From assembly GCA_020002185.1 (NCBI GenBank), contig CM034535.1, positions 71,272,612 through 71,336,611 on the forward strand: 64,000 bases of DNA. The letters are read 5' to 3'. Below, in pieces: positions 1 to 11,320 of the stretch. Origin of the DNA: Paraescarpia echinospica (lineage: Eukaryota; Annelida; Polychaeta; Sabellida; Siboglinidae). The translations under genes and the position numbers were made by a program. The notes beneath the pieces were generated by a model, which had not been told where the DNA came from, made no database searches, and worked only from the letters and a program-made list of their open reading frames with translations. Position 1 is the stretch's first letter, and the number at the start of each line of letters is the position of its first letter.

Positions 1-60
1 NNNNNNNNNNNNNNNNNNNNNNNNNNNNNNNNNNNNNNNNNNNNNNNNNNNNNNNNNNNN
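1..60. other. Sequence gap (60 N)
   Basis: Sixty unresolved bases at the left edge. The element fragment that starts at base 61 is therefore cut by the gap, and its true 5' extent is unknown. Confidence 0.99.
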
Positions 61-62
61 GT

Positions 63-300
63 TATGGTGAAACGACGAGTAAGGTACTTAATATATGTGA
101 TGACTTTAGTTTGATAGATCCTTTTAGGAGATTATACCCTGGAAAGAAAGAGTGTACTTGGAGGAATTAGTTAAATACAATATTCTGCCGACTTGATTGG
201 TTCTATGTATCTAACTCGCTTATACAAGATACAGTTTCAGTGGAACATATTAATATTCCATGTGTTATTACTGATCATAGTTTAGTTAGCATTAGAGAAT
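63..300 (+). pseudogene. L1/Tx1-like LINE endonuclease C-terminal fragment
   Basis: One frame from base 63 reads like the last third of a LINE apurinic-type endonuclease. It runs from a stretch ending PGKKECTWRN, through RLDWFYVSNSL, to CVITDHSLV. The last piece corresponds to the conserved catalytic S/T-D-H motif, and the R-x-D-x-F/Y/W-x-V-S segment is typical of L1 and Tx1 clades. The frame is broken by a TAG at 168-170 and the similarity fades after about 300. The N-terminal endonuclease lies in the gap or was never present, and no reverse transcriptase follows. It is a dead fragment. The clade assignment rests on recognised motifs only, not on a search. Confidence 0.6.
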
Positions 301-445
301 GTCCGTCCTTTTGTGGAACTGAATTTATCACTACGAAATTTATATATGTAACAAGTTGCTTAAGGCAAATCCACAAAAGGTGCTGTCGATTTTCCCAACG
401 ATTGATTTTAGCGTTACCTGGGAGAATATACAATGTTCGTTCGTA

Positions 446-720
446 CATCCTCGCTACAGAGATGTGGCGTGACGAATAGCGCATGAAGCGTTGATGACAC
501 AATACAAACTGTACACCTTTAACCTTAGCAGGAATGCTAAATGTAACCTTTGTAACAAGGCAATTGAATCTTTTTAAAATTTATTTTGTGAGTGTTCCAC
601 GGTAACAAGTTGTTGGGCGTTTGTTGAATTCGTATTGAAAGAATTAACTGGTTGCGCTGTCCGCACAACTCAGAAAATGGTTCTGTTTAATGTATTTAAC
701 AAACATGGAATATCTCACTT
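446..720 (+). pseudogene. L1/Tx1-like LINE C-terminal zinc-knuckle fragment
   Basis: A second frame reads like the C-terminal region of L1/Tx1-type ORF2. A stretch resembling R-D-V-A-stop-R-I-A-H-E-A-L is followed by KCNLCNKAIES, a stop, and LFCECSTVTSCW, which gives the C-x2-C...C pattern and the trailing tryptophan usual there. It breaks at a TGA near 470 and a TAA near 575. It follows the endonuclease fragment directly, with the whole reverse transcriptase missing, so I infer an internally deleted copy of one element rather than two insertions. Confidence 0.5.
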
Positions 721-792
721 TAATTAACTACTTTTACTATTGGTTAATTTGCTCAATACTTTATTTGGGCCAAGCGCAATGACGCCAAGTAC

Positions 793-1122
793 AATAAGAA
801 ACATGTGACCGCTAGAGGGACAAAAGTACAATAAGAAACACGTGACCGCTAGAGGGACAAAAGTACAATAAGAAACATGTGACCGCTAGAGGGACAAAAG
901 TACAATAAGAAACACGTGACCGCTAGAGGGACAAAAGTACAATAAGAAACACGTGACCGCTAGAGGGACAAAAGTACAATAAGAAACATGTGACCGCTAG
1001 AGGGACAAAAGTACAATAAGAAACACGTGACCGCTAGAGGGACAAAAGTACAATAAGAAACATGTGACCGCTAGAGGGACAAAAGTACAATAAGAAACAT
1101 GTGACCGCTAGAGGGACAAAAG
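793..1122. repeat. 37-bp tandem array, about 9 copies
   Basis: The unit is 37 bp (AGTACAATAAG, AAACAYGTGACC, then GCTAGAGGGACAAA) and repeats almost perfectly about nine times. Units differ at one main site, CACGTG versus CATGTG, in the order T,C,T,C,C,T,C,T,T. This is a CpG/TpG transition inside an E-box-like hexamer. Each unit also carries CCGCTAGAGGGAC. No coding potential is seen. Confidence 0.95.
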
Positions 1123-3120
1123 GCCTCTTTATTAAAATGTTACAATCCCGCATTAAAGCAGATTACCGACGTTTTGACGAAGGTAAATACAAGAAATATT
1201 GGTGCAAAAACAATTCGATTGTACAAGTGGACGGAGACAAAATCAATATTTTGTTGCGCCTCCACCCCCCTTGAATTGTCATTCTTTAATATGTACATTG
1301 AGTGTTTCAGAAAGAAGTCATTCATCGAAGATTCTTATTAATTTTGTTTAATTGAATTCATTTACTTAGTATTCAATTATAAATTATCAGCTCATGATGA
1401 CGTTAATGTTTATATATTTTCTATCTCGATGTATAAAGCAGACCGAGTTACAATTAATGTACACTTATTACGTGTGTTGCCGTAATCTGTAGAGTGTGTA
1501 GAGTTGGAGGGAGTAAGAAACTCGACAGTTATACCATTCATTACTTGTTTTTCATAATGTTTTTGATATTTAAACGTAATTCAGTTTGATTTATACTTGT
1601 ACTGAGCCAGTGTAAAAGAAACACTGAATACAATTAAATGTGCAATACTGTTACCTGTATATTTACCACGTTCGTCTCTCTAGATTGAGAAATATTACGT
1701 GTATAATAATTAGTGTCGTATGCTCGTAACATCCACACATGGACATGTAATACGAATTGACTTGCACCTGAATTGAATGTCACTGTAGCATAAATTGTAG
1801 ATACAATGTGTGTGTAGCACTTAACAGTATCACTTGAAAACATATTCTGTATGTATCAGTGGATTGCGAATGAAACTACCATTTGTAAGATTCTAACAAT
1901 GTGTGCATCATCTAATATGAACAGAAGTAGAAATGTGTGGTACATTTGTTGTTGATTGTCAAAGAAATAGCAGATACATATAATTTGTATCATATTTAAA
2001 GTGTCAAATTATGGATGATATTATCTGATTGTACCTTGCGTTTAAACACGATTGTATTGTTATACACTTCGAAGCTGTCATAATTATTTATTTGCTATTC
2101 GTTATTGAGCCCTATGTCGAATGAGCACACTGAAAGCCTAATTCCATGTTCACCCGTGATCTCATTTTCATCCAAGTAGAACCGACTGGCGCCGAATAAA
2201 CACCCGTTCCAGAAGTTCGTCATTCATGTTCATCTCCATTACGTTAGAACCGATGGCGAGGTATAAACTCCCGTAAGTTCGTTCTTCATCGTAACTAAGT
2301 TAGAACCGCTGGCGTGGCAAATATCACGTTACGTTCTTTCTTGTTCACAACAGGCTAAAGATCGGTGAAAAGATCTGTAAATTAAATACGGCTATAGGAA
2401 AAAACCACAGCAAATACAATGGTGTTCATTATCGCTATATTATGAGTACGTGTACGTTGTACGGTGGATACAAGAGATTCCCATGGATTACAAATGTAGA
2501 ACTTTGTTTTCTACCTACCACTAACGTGACACTGATCATCAGTTTGATTAAGTTATTCTCTGAGGAATTGTGAAATTCTAGTCGGAATTGTGATTTGTGA
2601 AATTCTGTTTGGAAGTGTATATTGTAGTTTATTCATATTGAAATGAATGCTTTTATTGTACATATCCTGCTGCATTACAAGTACATTTGTGAATACAATA
2701 TTGAAAGAATCAAAAAAATGGAGGGGAGGCTTCCAGAAGATTACTTTCAACAACTGATGTAATCCCTCGGTCGGAAGAGAAGTTCCCACAAGTAACTGAT
2801 GAGGATAAAGGATTGTACTAGGGAGTGACGCAGTCACATCAAACGAATCTCCCTGTCACGCGTTAATTGTCCGTTTCGGGAAAAGGTTAGGTAATATCTC
2901 AAGTTACTCCAGTCTGTCTTTAATGTAAGATTGGATGTTTTATTTAGCGCCGTGGCGGTTGCGCGAAATGTGTCACGTAAGTGATATCCGAGACATAACT
3001 CCCGAAACATCACGAAGTCTTATCTTTCATGCCTTGGTTTTCCGTTTCGAGAAATCAACTACTGGATAGTCTCGACTACGTTGTTGCAAGTGATCCCGTA
3101 CTGTCACTTTGGTAATCCGC
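1123..3120. other. Non-coding AT-rich stretch; degenerate triplicate at about 2178-2345
   Basis: No recognisable gene. Around 2178, 2244 and 2301 a module beginning TAGAACCG, then N-TGGCG, and ending near GTTCGTTCTTCAT occurs three times in degenerate form with about 60-65 bp spacing. This suggests an old minisatellite or a decayed repeat. The rest shows short frames only. Confidence 0.6.
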
Positions 3121-3124
3121 CTAC

Positions 3125-3188
3125 GATGGCGTAGTGGTTAGAAAGTCGGACTCTCATTCGAAATAATCCGCTTTCGATTCCTCTTGTT
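3125..3188 (+). repeat. tRNA-Glu-like SINE head fragment
   Basis: The stretch GATGGCGTAGTGGTTAG resembles an RNA polymerase III A box in a tRNA, and CTCTCAT sits where a Glu (CTC) anticodon loop would be. A weak B-box-like TTTCGATTCC follows. The stems are imperfect, so I read it as a decayed SINE head and not a tRNA gene. Confidence 0.5.
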
Positions 3189-3269
3189 TCCGCCAGGGTG
3201 TGAAGAAGAAAAGCGCGCTTTGAGCAATCCTGTAATGGCTAGATGCCGCACTTCGCAACTTACCTTTTT

Positions 3270-3567
3270 GAGTGTTGAAGTAAGTTCTTATATAGCGCAG
3301 CATCCAGTCGTTAGAACTGCTCAAAGCGGTTTACCCTTTAATCCATGGCAGACCTGTTCGATCGAACATCATCTCGACCTCTCTGGATCGAATCAGCCAG
3401 CCACTCTTCAATTGATGCGCGAGGACTATTCGTATCCATTACTGTCTATAGCCAGGTATTAGCAACATAGAATGAACGAACTTGCCTAAGGTTCAACATG
3501 GCAGCACATGATTCGAACCCGGGAGCTCTCGATTGAGAATCCGTTGCTCTAGTCGCTGCGCTCCGCA
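3270..3567 (-). repeat. tRNA-derived SINE with conserved body (minus strand)
   Basis: On the minus strand, 3567 to 3501 forms a tRNA-Glu-like head. A loop with CTC at the anticodon position is followed by a strong B box, GGGTTCGAATC. Downstream the body contains ACCTGGCTATAGAC, a GGATAYGAATAGTC segment, GTCGAGATGATGTTCGAT, and a tail with CCGCTTTGAGCAGT. The same body segments recur in order near 28.7, 32.8, 36.5 and 61.0 kb, which establishes a dispersed family with a tRNA head and shared body. The 3' limit is uncertain. Confidence 0.75.
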
Positions 3568-4435
3568 GAATATTTGGTCTAAATGGCTACACAATTAACT
3601 AGCTATGTTAGATTAATCCTGGAATGTTCAATTACGCTGAATTAAGTTAACTTGAGTGGTATTTTGAAAGTTAACATCAGATTCACTCAAATGTTGTAAG
3701 TTAACGATTAAATTAAACGAATACTCAATACCTGTTATAAAAAGAAAGTGTGATCCAAATTAAACGGATTCTATATTCGCCAGCGGGGATTCCTTTCATC
3801 AGTGCCACCAGCTTGTGTTATGACAACAGAAACGACGTGGTCTGCAAATGTGCTGCTTTCCCTCTTTACGAACTGTCGTTCCAAGATGAGAAAAATATTC
3901 GAAAGTGAATACCTTTTAATAACCACTCGAACACATTATGCGTATGCCATAAACCCGAAAGTGAATAATGATATGGCATTCTGTCTAAATAATCAAGTAG
4001 ACAATAAGGACTGTTGGTTTTATTGTGTCAAACGGAAGCCATCTCTTTCTCGCACTTTGCCATGACAACGACTTCTTGAGTTGTGTTCGTTATTGTGAGA
4101 AAACACGCATACGAATTAGACCCAACATACTGCTGTATGAAGAGAAAGCCAGAAAGATATGTTTTCCTTCAAACCATACCCCAAATTGTGCAAGCATGAG
4201 TGCGTAGAAATACCATTATGAATGTGAATTATTTTAGTTAGAGTCGCATGCAGAGCGGCAACAGTTTGTTTGGTGTAAAGGCAGAATGTAAAATGATGTA
4301 ATTTGTTTGCAAAAAAGTTTGGAGGAAGGCATGCGATAAATGAACAGCAGAGATACATGTATGTGGAGGTGAATGTTGTAAACGAAAGAAAGATAAATGT
4401 TACACATCAACTATGTAATATTTCATCCACCTCGC
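3568..4435. other. No gene recognised
   Basis: Only short open frames without family resemblance. No tandem structure seen. Confidence 0.5.
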
Positions 4436-4457
4436 ACGGAAACACAAGAAGGTGATA

Positions 4458-4665
4458 CAGGAAAAGAATAGTAATAATAATAATAAGAAGATGAAGAAGA
4501 AGAGGAAGAAGAATAGGAAGAAGAAGACGACGACGAAGAAGACGACGAAAAAGAAGACGACGAATAAGAAGAAGAAGAAGTAGAAAAAGAAGTAGAAGAC
4601 GAAGATGAAGAAAAAAAGAATAGACCTAGCAAAGAAGAAGAATAAGTAGAAGAAGACGGAAATAA
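4458..4665. repeat. Polypurine GAA/GAC/AAT triplet-rich tract
   Basis: About 200 bp almost free of pyrimidines except for periodic C and T in GAC, GAT and AAT triplets on the plus strand. The complementary strand reads as an artificial Ser/Tyr-rich frame, which I do not consider a gene. Confidence 0.85.
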
Positions 4666-6583
4666 ACTACTCTGGTAATAAGACAGCAATCGAACAATCT
4701 CGTAAAGTGGCGCCACCAGGGGAATGAAGACTACATAAAATGAAACTGGGCGTCATCTAGCGGATACACCGTATACTAATTTGTGAGCATTTCCTCATTG
4801 AACAATTTATTTTCGACTCAGTGTTAAAATTAAAAATTAATAAACATTTATTTTGCTGGTAATTAAATATGCTACAAATACGATTCGTAGCCAGCAGTTA
4901 TTTAGACACGAACAAACGCTGGACCAATGTCCCGTTCACCAGTGTCTACATTATCGACGTCCGCATAAACACATATAAAATGACATAACAGAAAATTTTA
5001 AATACACTAACGGCATAAGTTATTGCAGTACCATTTCAGTATCTTGACTGCAAATAGGTGGCATAGTAAATAGGTGCACGGAACTTTGTAGGACAATAAC
5101 TCTAAATAGCTGTATTTGTGTTTTTTAAATCATCGCCAATCGATCGGAGTTCAATGGTACAATGAAGCGAATGATCAGAGAAAGAGGTGGGTGGACATCG
5201 GCGTCTGGGAGGAGGTACACTTACAATACTCTCAAATTAGCGTATTAAAATATAGATTAATGTATTTTACTGGTTAATTAATTAGTTTTTTTTATAACGA
5301 ATTATTTTTAGTGAATTGTAGATTTGACGACCAGGTTTTGGTTTCCGCTCTACATGTGCTAAACTTCAATAGTACATTTCTATATTATATTCTGAAATAT
5401 ATTGTTGTGAAACATACTTGCTTCACCACCTGGTGGTATATTTATGTGTGCATTACGTAAGCCTACATAAAATACCATTTTGATGTACTGGCTACATTAT
5501 CGATGTGGTCTTGTCGTGATAACAATTACTATTATTTTATTTTTATTAAATGTAATACCAAGATATATAGTACTATATGCACGTTATCTTTCTGTAACAT
5601 GAATGAAACAATCATGTAGCTGTAGTCATGTAAACAGCTAATCTACCTTAGTCAAATGTCCTCGAGGAGGCGCGACCGTGTTCACAATTGGCGTCAGACA
5701 TTATCGTAAGTTGGACAGAAAGGGAGCAGAACGTATGAATCTCGCCAAACATACGTGGACTTTCATCACAATTCATCTAGGATGAGTAACAATTCATAAG
5801 TGAACCAACAGTGCAAACGAAGCAGTTCTATACTTACACTGAAACAATTCACACAAACAACAAAACGGGATTAATATTATTTTGACCAACACTGCCTTCT
5901 GCATGTCGCCGCCGTGGTTCACGCCTCGGTCCAGGCTCCAGTCACACACAGTCACCTGGTACCTACTGGCTTCAGTAAACGACAACACACGGAACAAACC
6001 ATAGTGTGTCTAGGGGTAGCTCGTAGCACGTACCCCCTAGACCTTTGGACGTTGGCGTGCCCCCCAGACCCTTTTGTATAAGCTTCCGTGACCGTGCCCC
6101 TAGACCCTTTCTAATTTTAATGTGTCCCTTGATTGAAGTGAAAGCGGCGCAGTGACAAAACAATTTCAACAGCACCCTCACCTGCGTCTTCCGATGTCAA
6201 CAGTCGAGCCCGAGACAGCGGAGAAGCTGAGGTTACAAAGTTACGTCGGCGCGGCAGCGAAACATTTTCTACACCATTTGGCATTTGATTCGGCCGCCAG
6301 TGGAGGTTTCTATGCCACTCTCATACACGCGGATCATGAGGCGCGCCTCAGCGGAAGGATTTGTGAACCATATTACAATCGATCAGATCAGTGTTGCCAT
6401 CTACCGACCACTGTTTAAATATACAGTAGTTACGCCAGGAAGTTGTGAGGGGCGATCGCTACCACCTAACGGCGCCTGGATAATCGAGGCCAAGCCACAA
6501 TCATTACCGGCGAATTAACGAAGTCGAATAAGAATCGGTGGCGCCTCCCCGCGCAGCCAGGTTAACCGATGCTAATAAAATAA
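4666..6583. other. Non-coding stretch with CCCCTAGACC motif cluster at 6000-6112
   Basis: No gene recognised. At 6000-6112 the motif CCCC(C)TAGACC or CCCCAGACCC followed by TTT appears three times. The first is preceded by its inverted partner TCTAGGGG, so the pair could form a hairpin. A related block lies at 60552-60597 and may mark a transposon terminus. Confidence 0.45.
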
Positions 6584-7678
6584 AAATGGTATAATTAACT
6601 GGATAGAAAATGGTTGATTGACAGAAGACAACGGGTAGTTGTTGATGCGGAGGCTTCAAACTGGAAATCAGTTTTGAGTGGGGTTCCACAGGGATCAGTA
6701 CTGGGACCTATATTATTCTTAATACATATAAACGATTTGGACGATGATATAGCTAGCAAGGTGTTGAAATTTGCAGATGATACAAAAGTGTTTAGAAGGA
6801 TTAAAAGTGATGGAGATAGACAGCATTTACAAGATCATCTTGACAGGTTGATCAAATGGTCTGAAAAGTGGCAAATGTTGTTCAATTCTGGGAAATGTAA
6901 ATGCCTTCACACAGGACATGGGAAAGAATATGTAGAATATGCAATGGGAGGAACTGTACAAATATTACTGTAAAAGAAAAAGACTTAGGGCTGACAATTA
7001 GTGCTGACATGAAGGTTTCAGAGCAGTGTGGAATTGCAGCTTCAAAAGGAAATCAAATCCTTAGATTGATTAGGTGAAATATAGCATATAAAGAAAAAGA
7101 ACTAATAATACCGCTGTACAAAACAATAGTTAGGCCTCATTTAGAATATTGTATACAAGCGTGGAGGCCATACCGCAAGAAGGACATAGATATGCTAGAA
7201 AGAGTACAGAGGAGAGCGACTAAAATGATACCAAAACTGAGGGATCTTAGTTATGAAAAACGCCTAAAAGAATGTGGTTTAACAACACTAGAGACCAGGA
7301 GATTGAGAGGAGATCAGATAGAAGTGTTTAAAATATTGAATGGTTATGAAAATATTGATACAAATATGCTTTTTTTTCAGTTAAGAAAGATAGAAAGACT
7401 AGAGGACAAGAAGTTACATTAGTAAAGGAGCAGTGTAGATTAGACGTAAGAAAGTTCTCATTTTCACAAAGGACTGTGAATGAATGGAACAGATTATCTG
7501 ATGATTGTGTGGGTGCTAGTAGTGTGAATATGTTTAAAAATAAAATCGACACATACCTCAGAAGGGCTGGATATATGTAAATAAAAGGGTTGGACTCTCG
7601 ATAAGCCAAAGGGTTTCCTTGTCCACCTGCCATCTAGAGTTAATTCTCTGGATGGCAATCTTGTTAAATCTTGTTAAA
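6584..7678 (+). mobile_element. CR1 retrotransposon copy A, 5'-truncated and broken
   Basis: The sequence joins the CR1 ORF2 at the segment corresponding to NWIE-KW and runs through the reverse transcriptase core GVPQGSVLGPILFL and FADDTKVF to the 3' end. Compared with intact copy C it has an in-frame TGA replacing CGA near 7073. A deletion near 6957 and a T-run frameshift near 7374 also break the frame. The 3' end carries the family hairpin (7628-7657) and two AATCTTGTTA tail units. Extreme 5' truncation is the usual product of incomplete target-primed reverse transcription. It is inactive. Confidence 0.9.
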
Positions 7679-9356
7679 AATGTTTAAATATGTCTAGCCT
7701 CGATTACCCAAGGGCCGTGAGGTGGCAGCACTTTTTCGCCCCTCACAAGTGACTGGGAAATTAAAGCTCTGCCAATGTTACCGGTTGGGTGGCTTTATGC
7801 CAGATTCAGGTAGAGACGATGATTGACTCTCAGGCCAACTATGAAATAACAAATTAAGCAAGAACACTTTTATCAGCTTTTTTTGCAGTGCTTTGTGTTT
7901 ATCCTGAACCGTGATAGACATGCTAAGTGTTGCCATCTAACGGATCACATTTAAAAGGCGGCTTCAGAACCAGACACTCTTCCCGGCGAAGTAACGCAGC
8001 CGGTTACGCGAAACTAAAATATTTCTAACAAGTTCTAATGCAAAGACTGTGACGTGGCGCCACCTAGTGATCACTACCCAGACATTAATAAAACAAATTA
8101 TATACATGTGTGTGTATTTCAGATAAAAGCTTGAATTACTTTCATTAAAATTACTGGCGTCGGAACGGGTTCGGCCATACATTTTGATGGCTTTACGTAC
8201 TTTTTGCTAGGCAACAGGTCACGTGATGGATACGTCTACTGACTTTTGTACTGGATGACCGCATTGTGACATAGTGAAATGTTTTTTTGGAACTGATGAT
8301 AAGTCAACGTGTATAATTATGAAAGTGTAGCATAATAAAGGTTCTATTTCTATCGCCGACATAAAGTGATGCCGTCTGACTGTATCAATCAAACGACGTG
8401 TCTGGGGCCAAACTCTCTACCTTGCGCACTCACGCAGCCTGGCGGCGAATTCTCTTTTCCCAAACAGTATATCCATCGGTCCGCCCACCTTGCATATAGC
8501 TCCGCGCCCACTCCGCGCATGCGTGAAAACCAGCGTTTTTCCTATTTAAAGGCTATAGTAGTATTACTGTTTTACAAGAAATAAAACACTGAAAGAAGTG
8601 TGTACATTGCTTTGGAAATGTAAACACTGAAAGAAGTTTACATACTGCTGAAAGAAATACTTCAATGAAAAAACTTTTTTTCTAACGGTTTGTTTGCAGA
8701 AATTTGGCGGAATAGGTGTTAGAGATTTAATAAATATAATTTGATTAGGTTTTTGTTAAACGGAAAAAAATTGCCCCAATCAATATTTAAACGTTCTACA
8801 TAATCCGACGACATGTTATAGTGACCGTAGTGGTTGGTGCATGTGACTGTCAGTCTGAAGGTTCTGAGATAAATGCTCTCATTGGGAAGGAGAACATTTT
8901 AAACTAAGATATGAAAAACAATTAAACAGTAAGTTAATATTTATAATGTATGTAATATGTCAACTCTTACACTCTCATTATATATAAAATATTACCTAAA
9001 TAAATGTACTTTTTGGTACGGTATACTGTGGAGGCAATACAGTTTTATGGTAAATCGAAAATGAGCATTATACTATGTTTCTAAATTTAAACGTTGTTTA
9101 TTAATTTGATAACCAATGTTATTAATAAGGAAGTAAAATGGCACGTTTGGAGAAAATTACAACATTTATTTACACATCTACTCCATAAGAGAGTAATCAT
9201 TATATCACAAATCGATAGGTATTGAAAATAATTAAACAAAATTATACCCTTAGACTAAACTAAGTTGAACACATTACTATAATATGTAAGCAAACATTCT
9301 GCTCGCATTGCGATATTCTTTAATATCTATACGCATTCTCAGCGAATTGTTGTACC
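7679..9356. other. Non-coding; GC-richer promoter-like patch near 8455-8550
   Basis: No gene recognised. At about 8510-8524 GCGCATGCGT (NRF1-like palindrome) is followed by CCTATTTAAAGG, which is TATA-like. The local composition is GC-richer than the surroundings. A short frame at 8366-8584 has no recognisable domain. I cannot show transcription. Confidence 0.3.
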
Positions 9357-9792
9357 ATAATAATAATAATAATAATAATAAAACTTAATTTTGTCACCGT
9401 CAAATCCGGGAGGGCTGCCCCGTTAACGGGTGTGTACAAGCATTAAAATACCAAATAGCCTAAAATTAAAATTACTCCAGATAAATAATATAATAATAAC
9501 GATAGGCTATAAAACATGTAAAAACTATAAAATGTTCCCGTGTGTAAATTATTTTAAATATATATTTACAAATTAAACTGCATTCGTTAAAAGTAATATT
9601 AAATGTGTAAAATATAAACAACACCAATACCTTGAATATTACAATATTTCCAATGTTAGTCATGTAAAACCCATTAAATGGAGAAGAACAATGTCTTTAG
9701 TTGTTTCTTAAATTGAGGAAGATTGCCGTTGTTACGCATGTTCCACAGAGTGGGGCCAGCACAAGCAAATGCACGGCGGCCGAAACGTTCTA
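9357..9792 (-). mobile_element. L2-like LINE 3' part: RT C-terminus, 3' UTR and TTA tail
   Basis: Reading the minus strand from 9790, the frame gives ERFGRRAFACAGPTLWN and then LPQFKKQLKTLFF before a stop at about 9675. This is the very common C-terminal signature of L2/CR1-superfamily ORF2 proteins (...RAF-x3-AP-x-LWN...LP-x-FKK-x-LKT). A 300-bp AT-rich 3' UTR follows, containing the perfect palindrome CCCGTTAACGGG and ending in a TTA-repeat tail (plus-strand TAA repeats at 9357-9382). It is the downstream half of the LINE split by the Tc1 element next to it. Confidence 0.75.
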
Positions 9793-11160
9793 CAGTCATT
9801 TGCAAAAGTTTAAGACCAGGCACGATTTTTTGAAGAAATTTGACAAAACTGTGATTTTTTGGCCTTCACATAACATTATATCAGTTTATTTCGCCAAATA
9901 AACGTAGTACAACATAATATGAAACTTTATGTCGTCCAAAAGTGTCAGTGTCTTTACTTTTCAGTATTTAGTGTGGCCTCCTTTGCTGTCAATGACCGCT
10001 TGGATGCGATATGGCATGCTAGAAACCAGAGATTCGCAGTACTCCTGGGTGATTTCGGTGACCCAAACGTCCTTGATAGCTTGTTTCAAGTTTTGAGCGC
10101 TTGATGGTTGTTTGTCTGCCACCTTATCCTTCATTATAGTCCACAGGTTCTCAATTAGATCTGGGCTGTTCCCAGGCCATTCCAGCACGGAGATTGTGTT
10201 CTTCTTGAGGACATCAGTGGCTACCTTGGATCGGTGACAAGGAGCGCCATCTTGCATGGAAATCGTACATTTGTGGATGTCCATCTGCAGTTTCAGCTTC
10301 TCCTTCAGCAACTCCACGTACCTAGGTCCATTCATAGTGGTGTTAGGTGGAATAAAATACAGACCAGAAGGGCCAAAACATGACATGGCACCCCAAATCA
10401 TCTGACTTAGCGGGTGTTTCATTGTGGCTGCTGTATATTTCTCATCAAATCGCTTACCTAATGGCCGCCTAACGTGCCTCTTGCGAGGTATAAACTGTTG
10501 CATGGTCGATTCATCTGAGAACTTCCACTGCGCGAGAGTCCAGTGGCGATGTCGTCTGGCAAAGTCCAGTCTCTTTTTTTCATCACAGGTGTCAGGCGTG
10601 GCTTCCGGGCCGGCTTGCGGGACTTGAGCCCAAATTCCTTGCTGTGACGTCTCGAAACAGTACTGAGACTTATTTCCGTACCTTTTAAGCGTAAAGCAGC
10701 CAGACTTTTCTTGCATGAGCTCATTGGCGAGCACACCACGATGCGTCTCATTGCGTGGTCATCCCTGAGCGTAGTTTTCTGTGGACGACCACTCCTTTTA
10801 CTGTCACGAAATGTGCCATCAGTATTGAATTTGACGATGGCGTTGTGCACGGCTGTCTTGGAATAACGTAATTTAGCACTAATGTCTCTTTCCGTATATC
10901 CTTCTCCATGTAGAGTCACTAGTTGTGCCCTTAGAACCTCTGTCAAAGACGATTTTTTGCCCATTTCAGGGGTGAAGACAAAACTGAAAAACACCTAATC
11001 GATACTGACAGCAGCAAGCAAATGACCTGGAAGTACTGACTAGGCGTATTGCTTCAAGGCCCAAATAGGATGATGCAATCCAGACATTATCTGATGCAAT
11101 CTGATGCCATACCATAAAATGCTTAAAAATCGTGCCTGGTCTTAAACTTTTGCAAATGAC
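9793..11160 (-). mobile_element. Tc1-type DNA transposon, about 1.37 kb, decayed
   Basis: The element has 36-bp inverted ends that match perfectly between GTCATTTGC and GATTTTT (left 9795-9830, right about 11125-11160). It is flanked by TA on both sides (9791-9792 and 11161-11162). The left terminus starts CAGTC, while the right has lost the terminal CA. It carries one transposase gene on the minus strand. Size, ends, TA target and transposase all fit Tc1/mariner. It sits inside an older LINE on the same strand and is therefore the younger insertion. Confidence 0.93.
9961..10964 (-). pseudogene. Tc1-like (DD34E) transposase, frameshifted
   Basis: The protein starts MGKKSSLTEV with a helix-turn-helix DNA-binding half, including ERDISAKLRYSK and a GRPQKT minor-groove hook. 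The catalytic half shows the three acidic blocks: FSDES, MQDGAPCHRS and GNSPDLIENLW. The last normally reads D-L-N-P-I-E. Two residues are missing here, so the second-to-third acid spacing is 32 instead of 34. The length is about 335 codons, normal for the family. The two halves lie in different frames, with the shift near a T run at 10571-10577. With both the frameshift and the catalytic-loop deletion it cannot be active. It would bind the 36-bp ends and cut at TA. Confidence 0.93.
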
Positions 11161-11290
11161 TAAGTTCACTCTAGGAACTTCCAAGAGTAACCCGCAAGCA
11201 GAGCGTAGGGAACGACGTGGTGTATATTGGTGTAATAGTGCCTCAAGATACTCAGGCGTACCGTAAGTGGGAGGTACATAAGCATGCACA
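11161..11290 (-). mobile_element. L2-like LINE RT C-terminal segment upstream of the Tc1 insertion
   Basis: On the minus strand from 11289 the frame reads PPTYGTPEYLEALLHQYTP, then RRSLRSACGLLLEVPRVNL up to the transposon edge. The Y-x-P-x-RSLRS...L-x-VPR block is the standard segment just before the RAF-APxLWN block of L2/CR1-superfamily ORF2 C-termini. Removing the transposon and one TA copy would put this piece in the same frame as the one ending at 9675. The 5' part of the LINE is absent. Confidence 0.7.
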
Positions 11291-11320
11291 GTAACTTCAG
11301 TTTTATGTACAATATTTCAT

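Noticed and set aside
4423..4716. Ser/Tyr-rich minus-strand frame
   Set aside because: Translation of the polypurine triplet tract.
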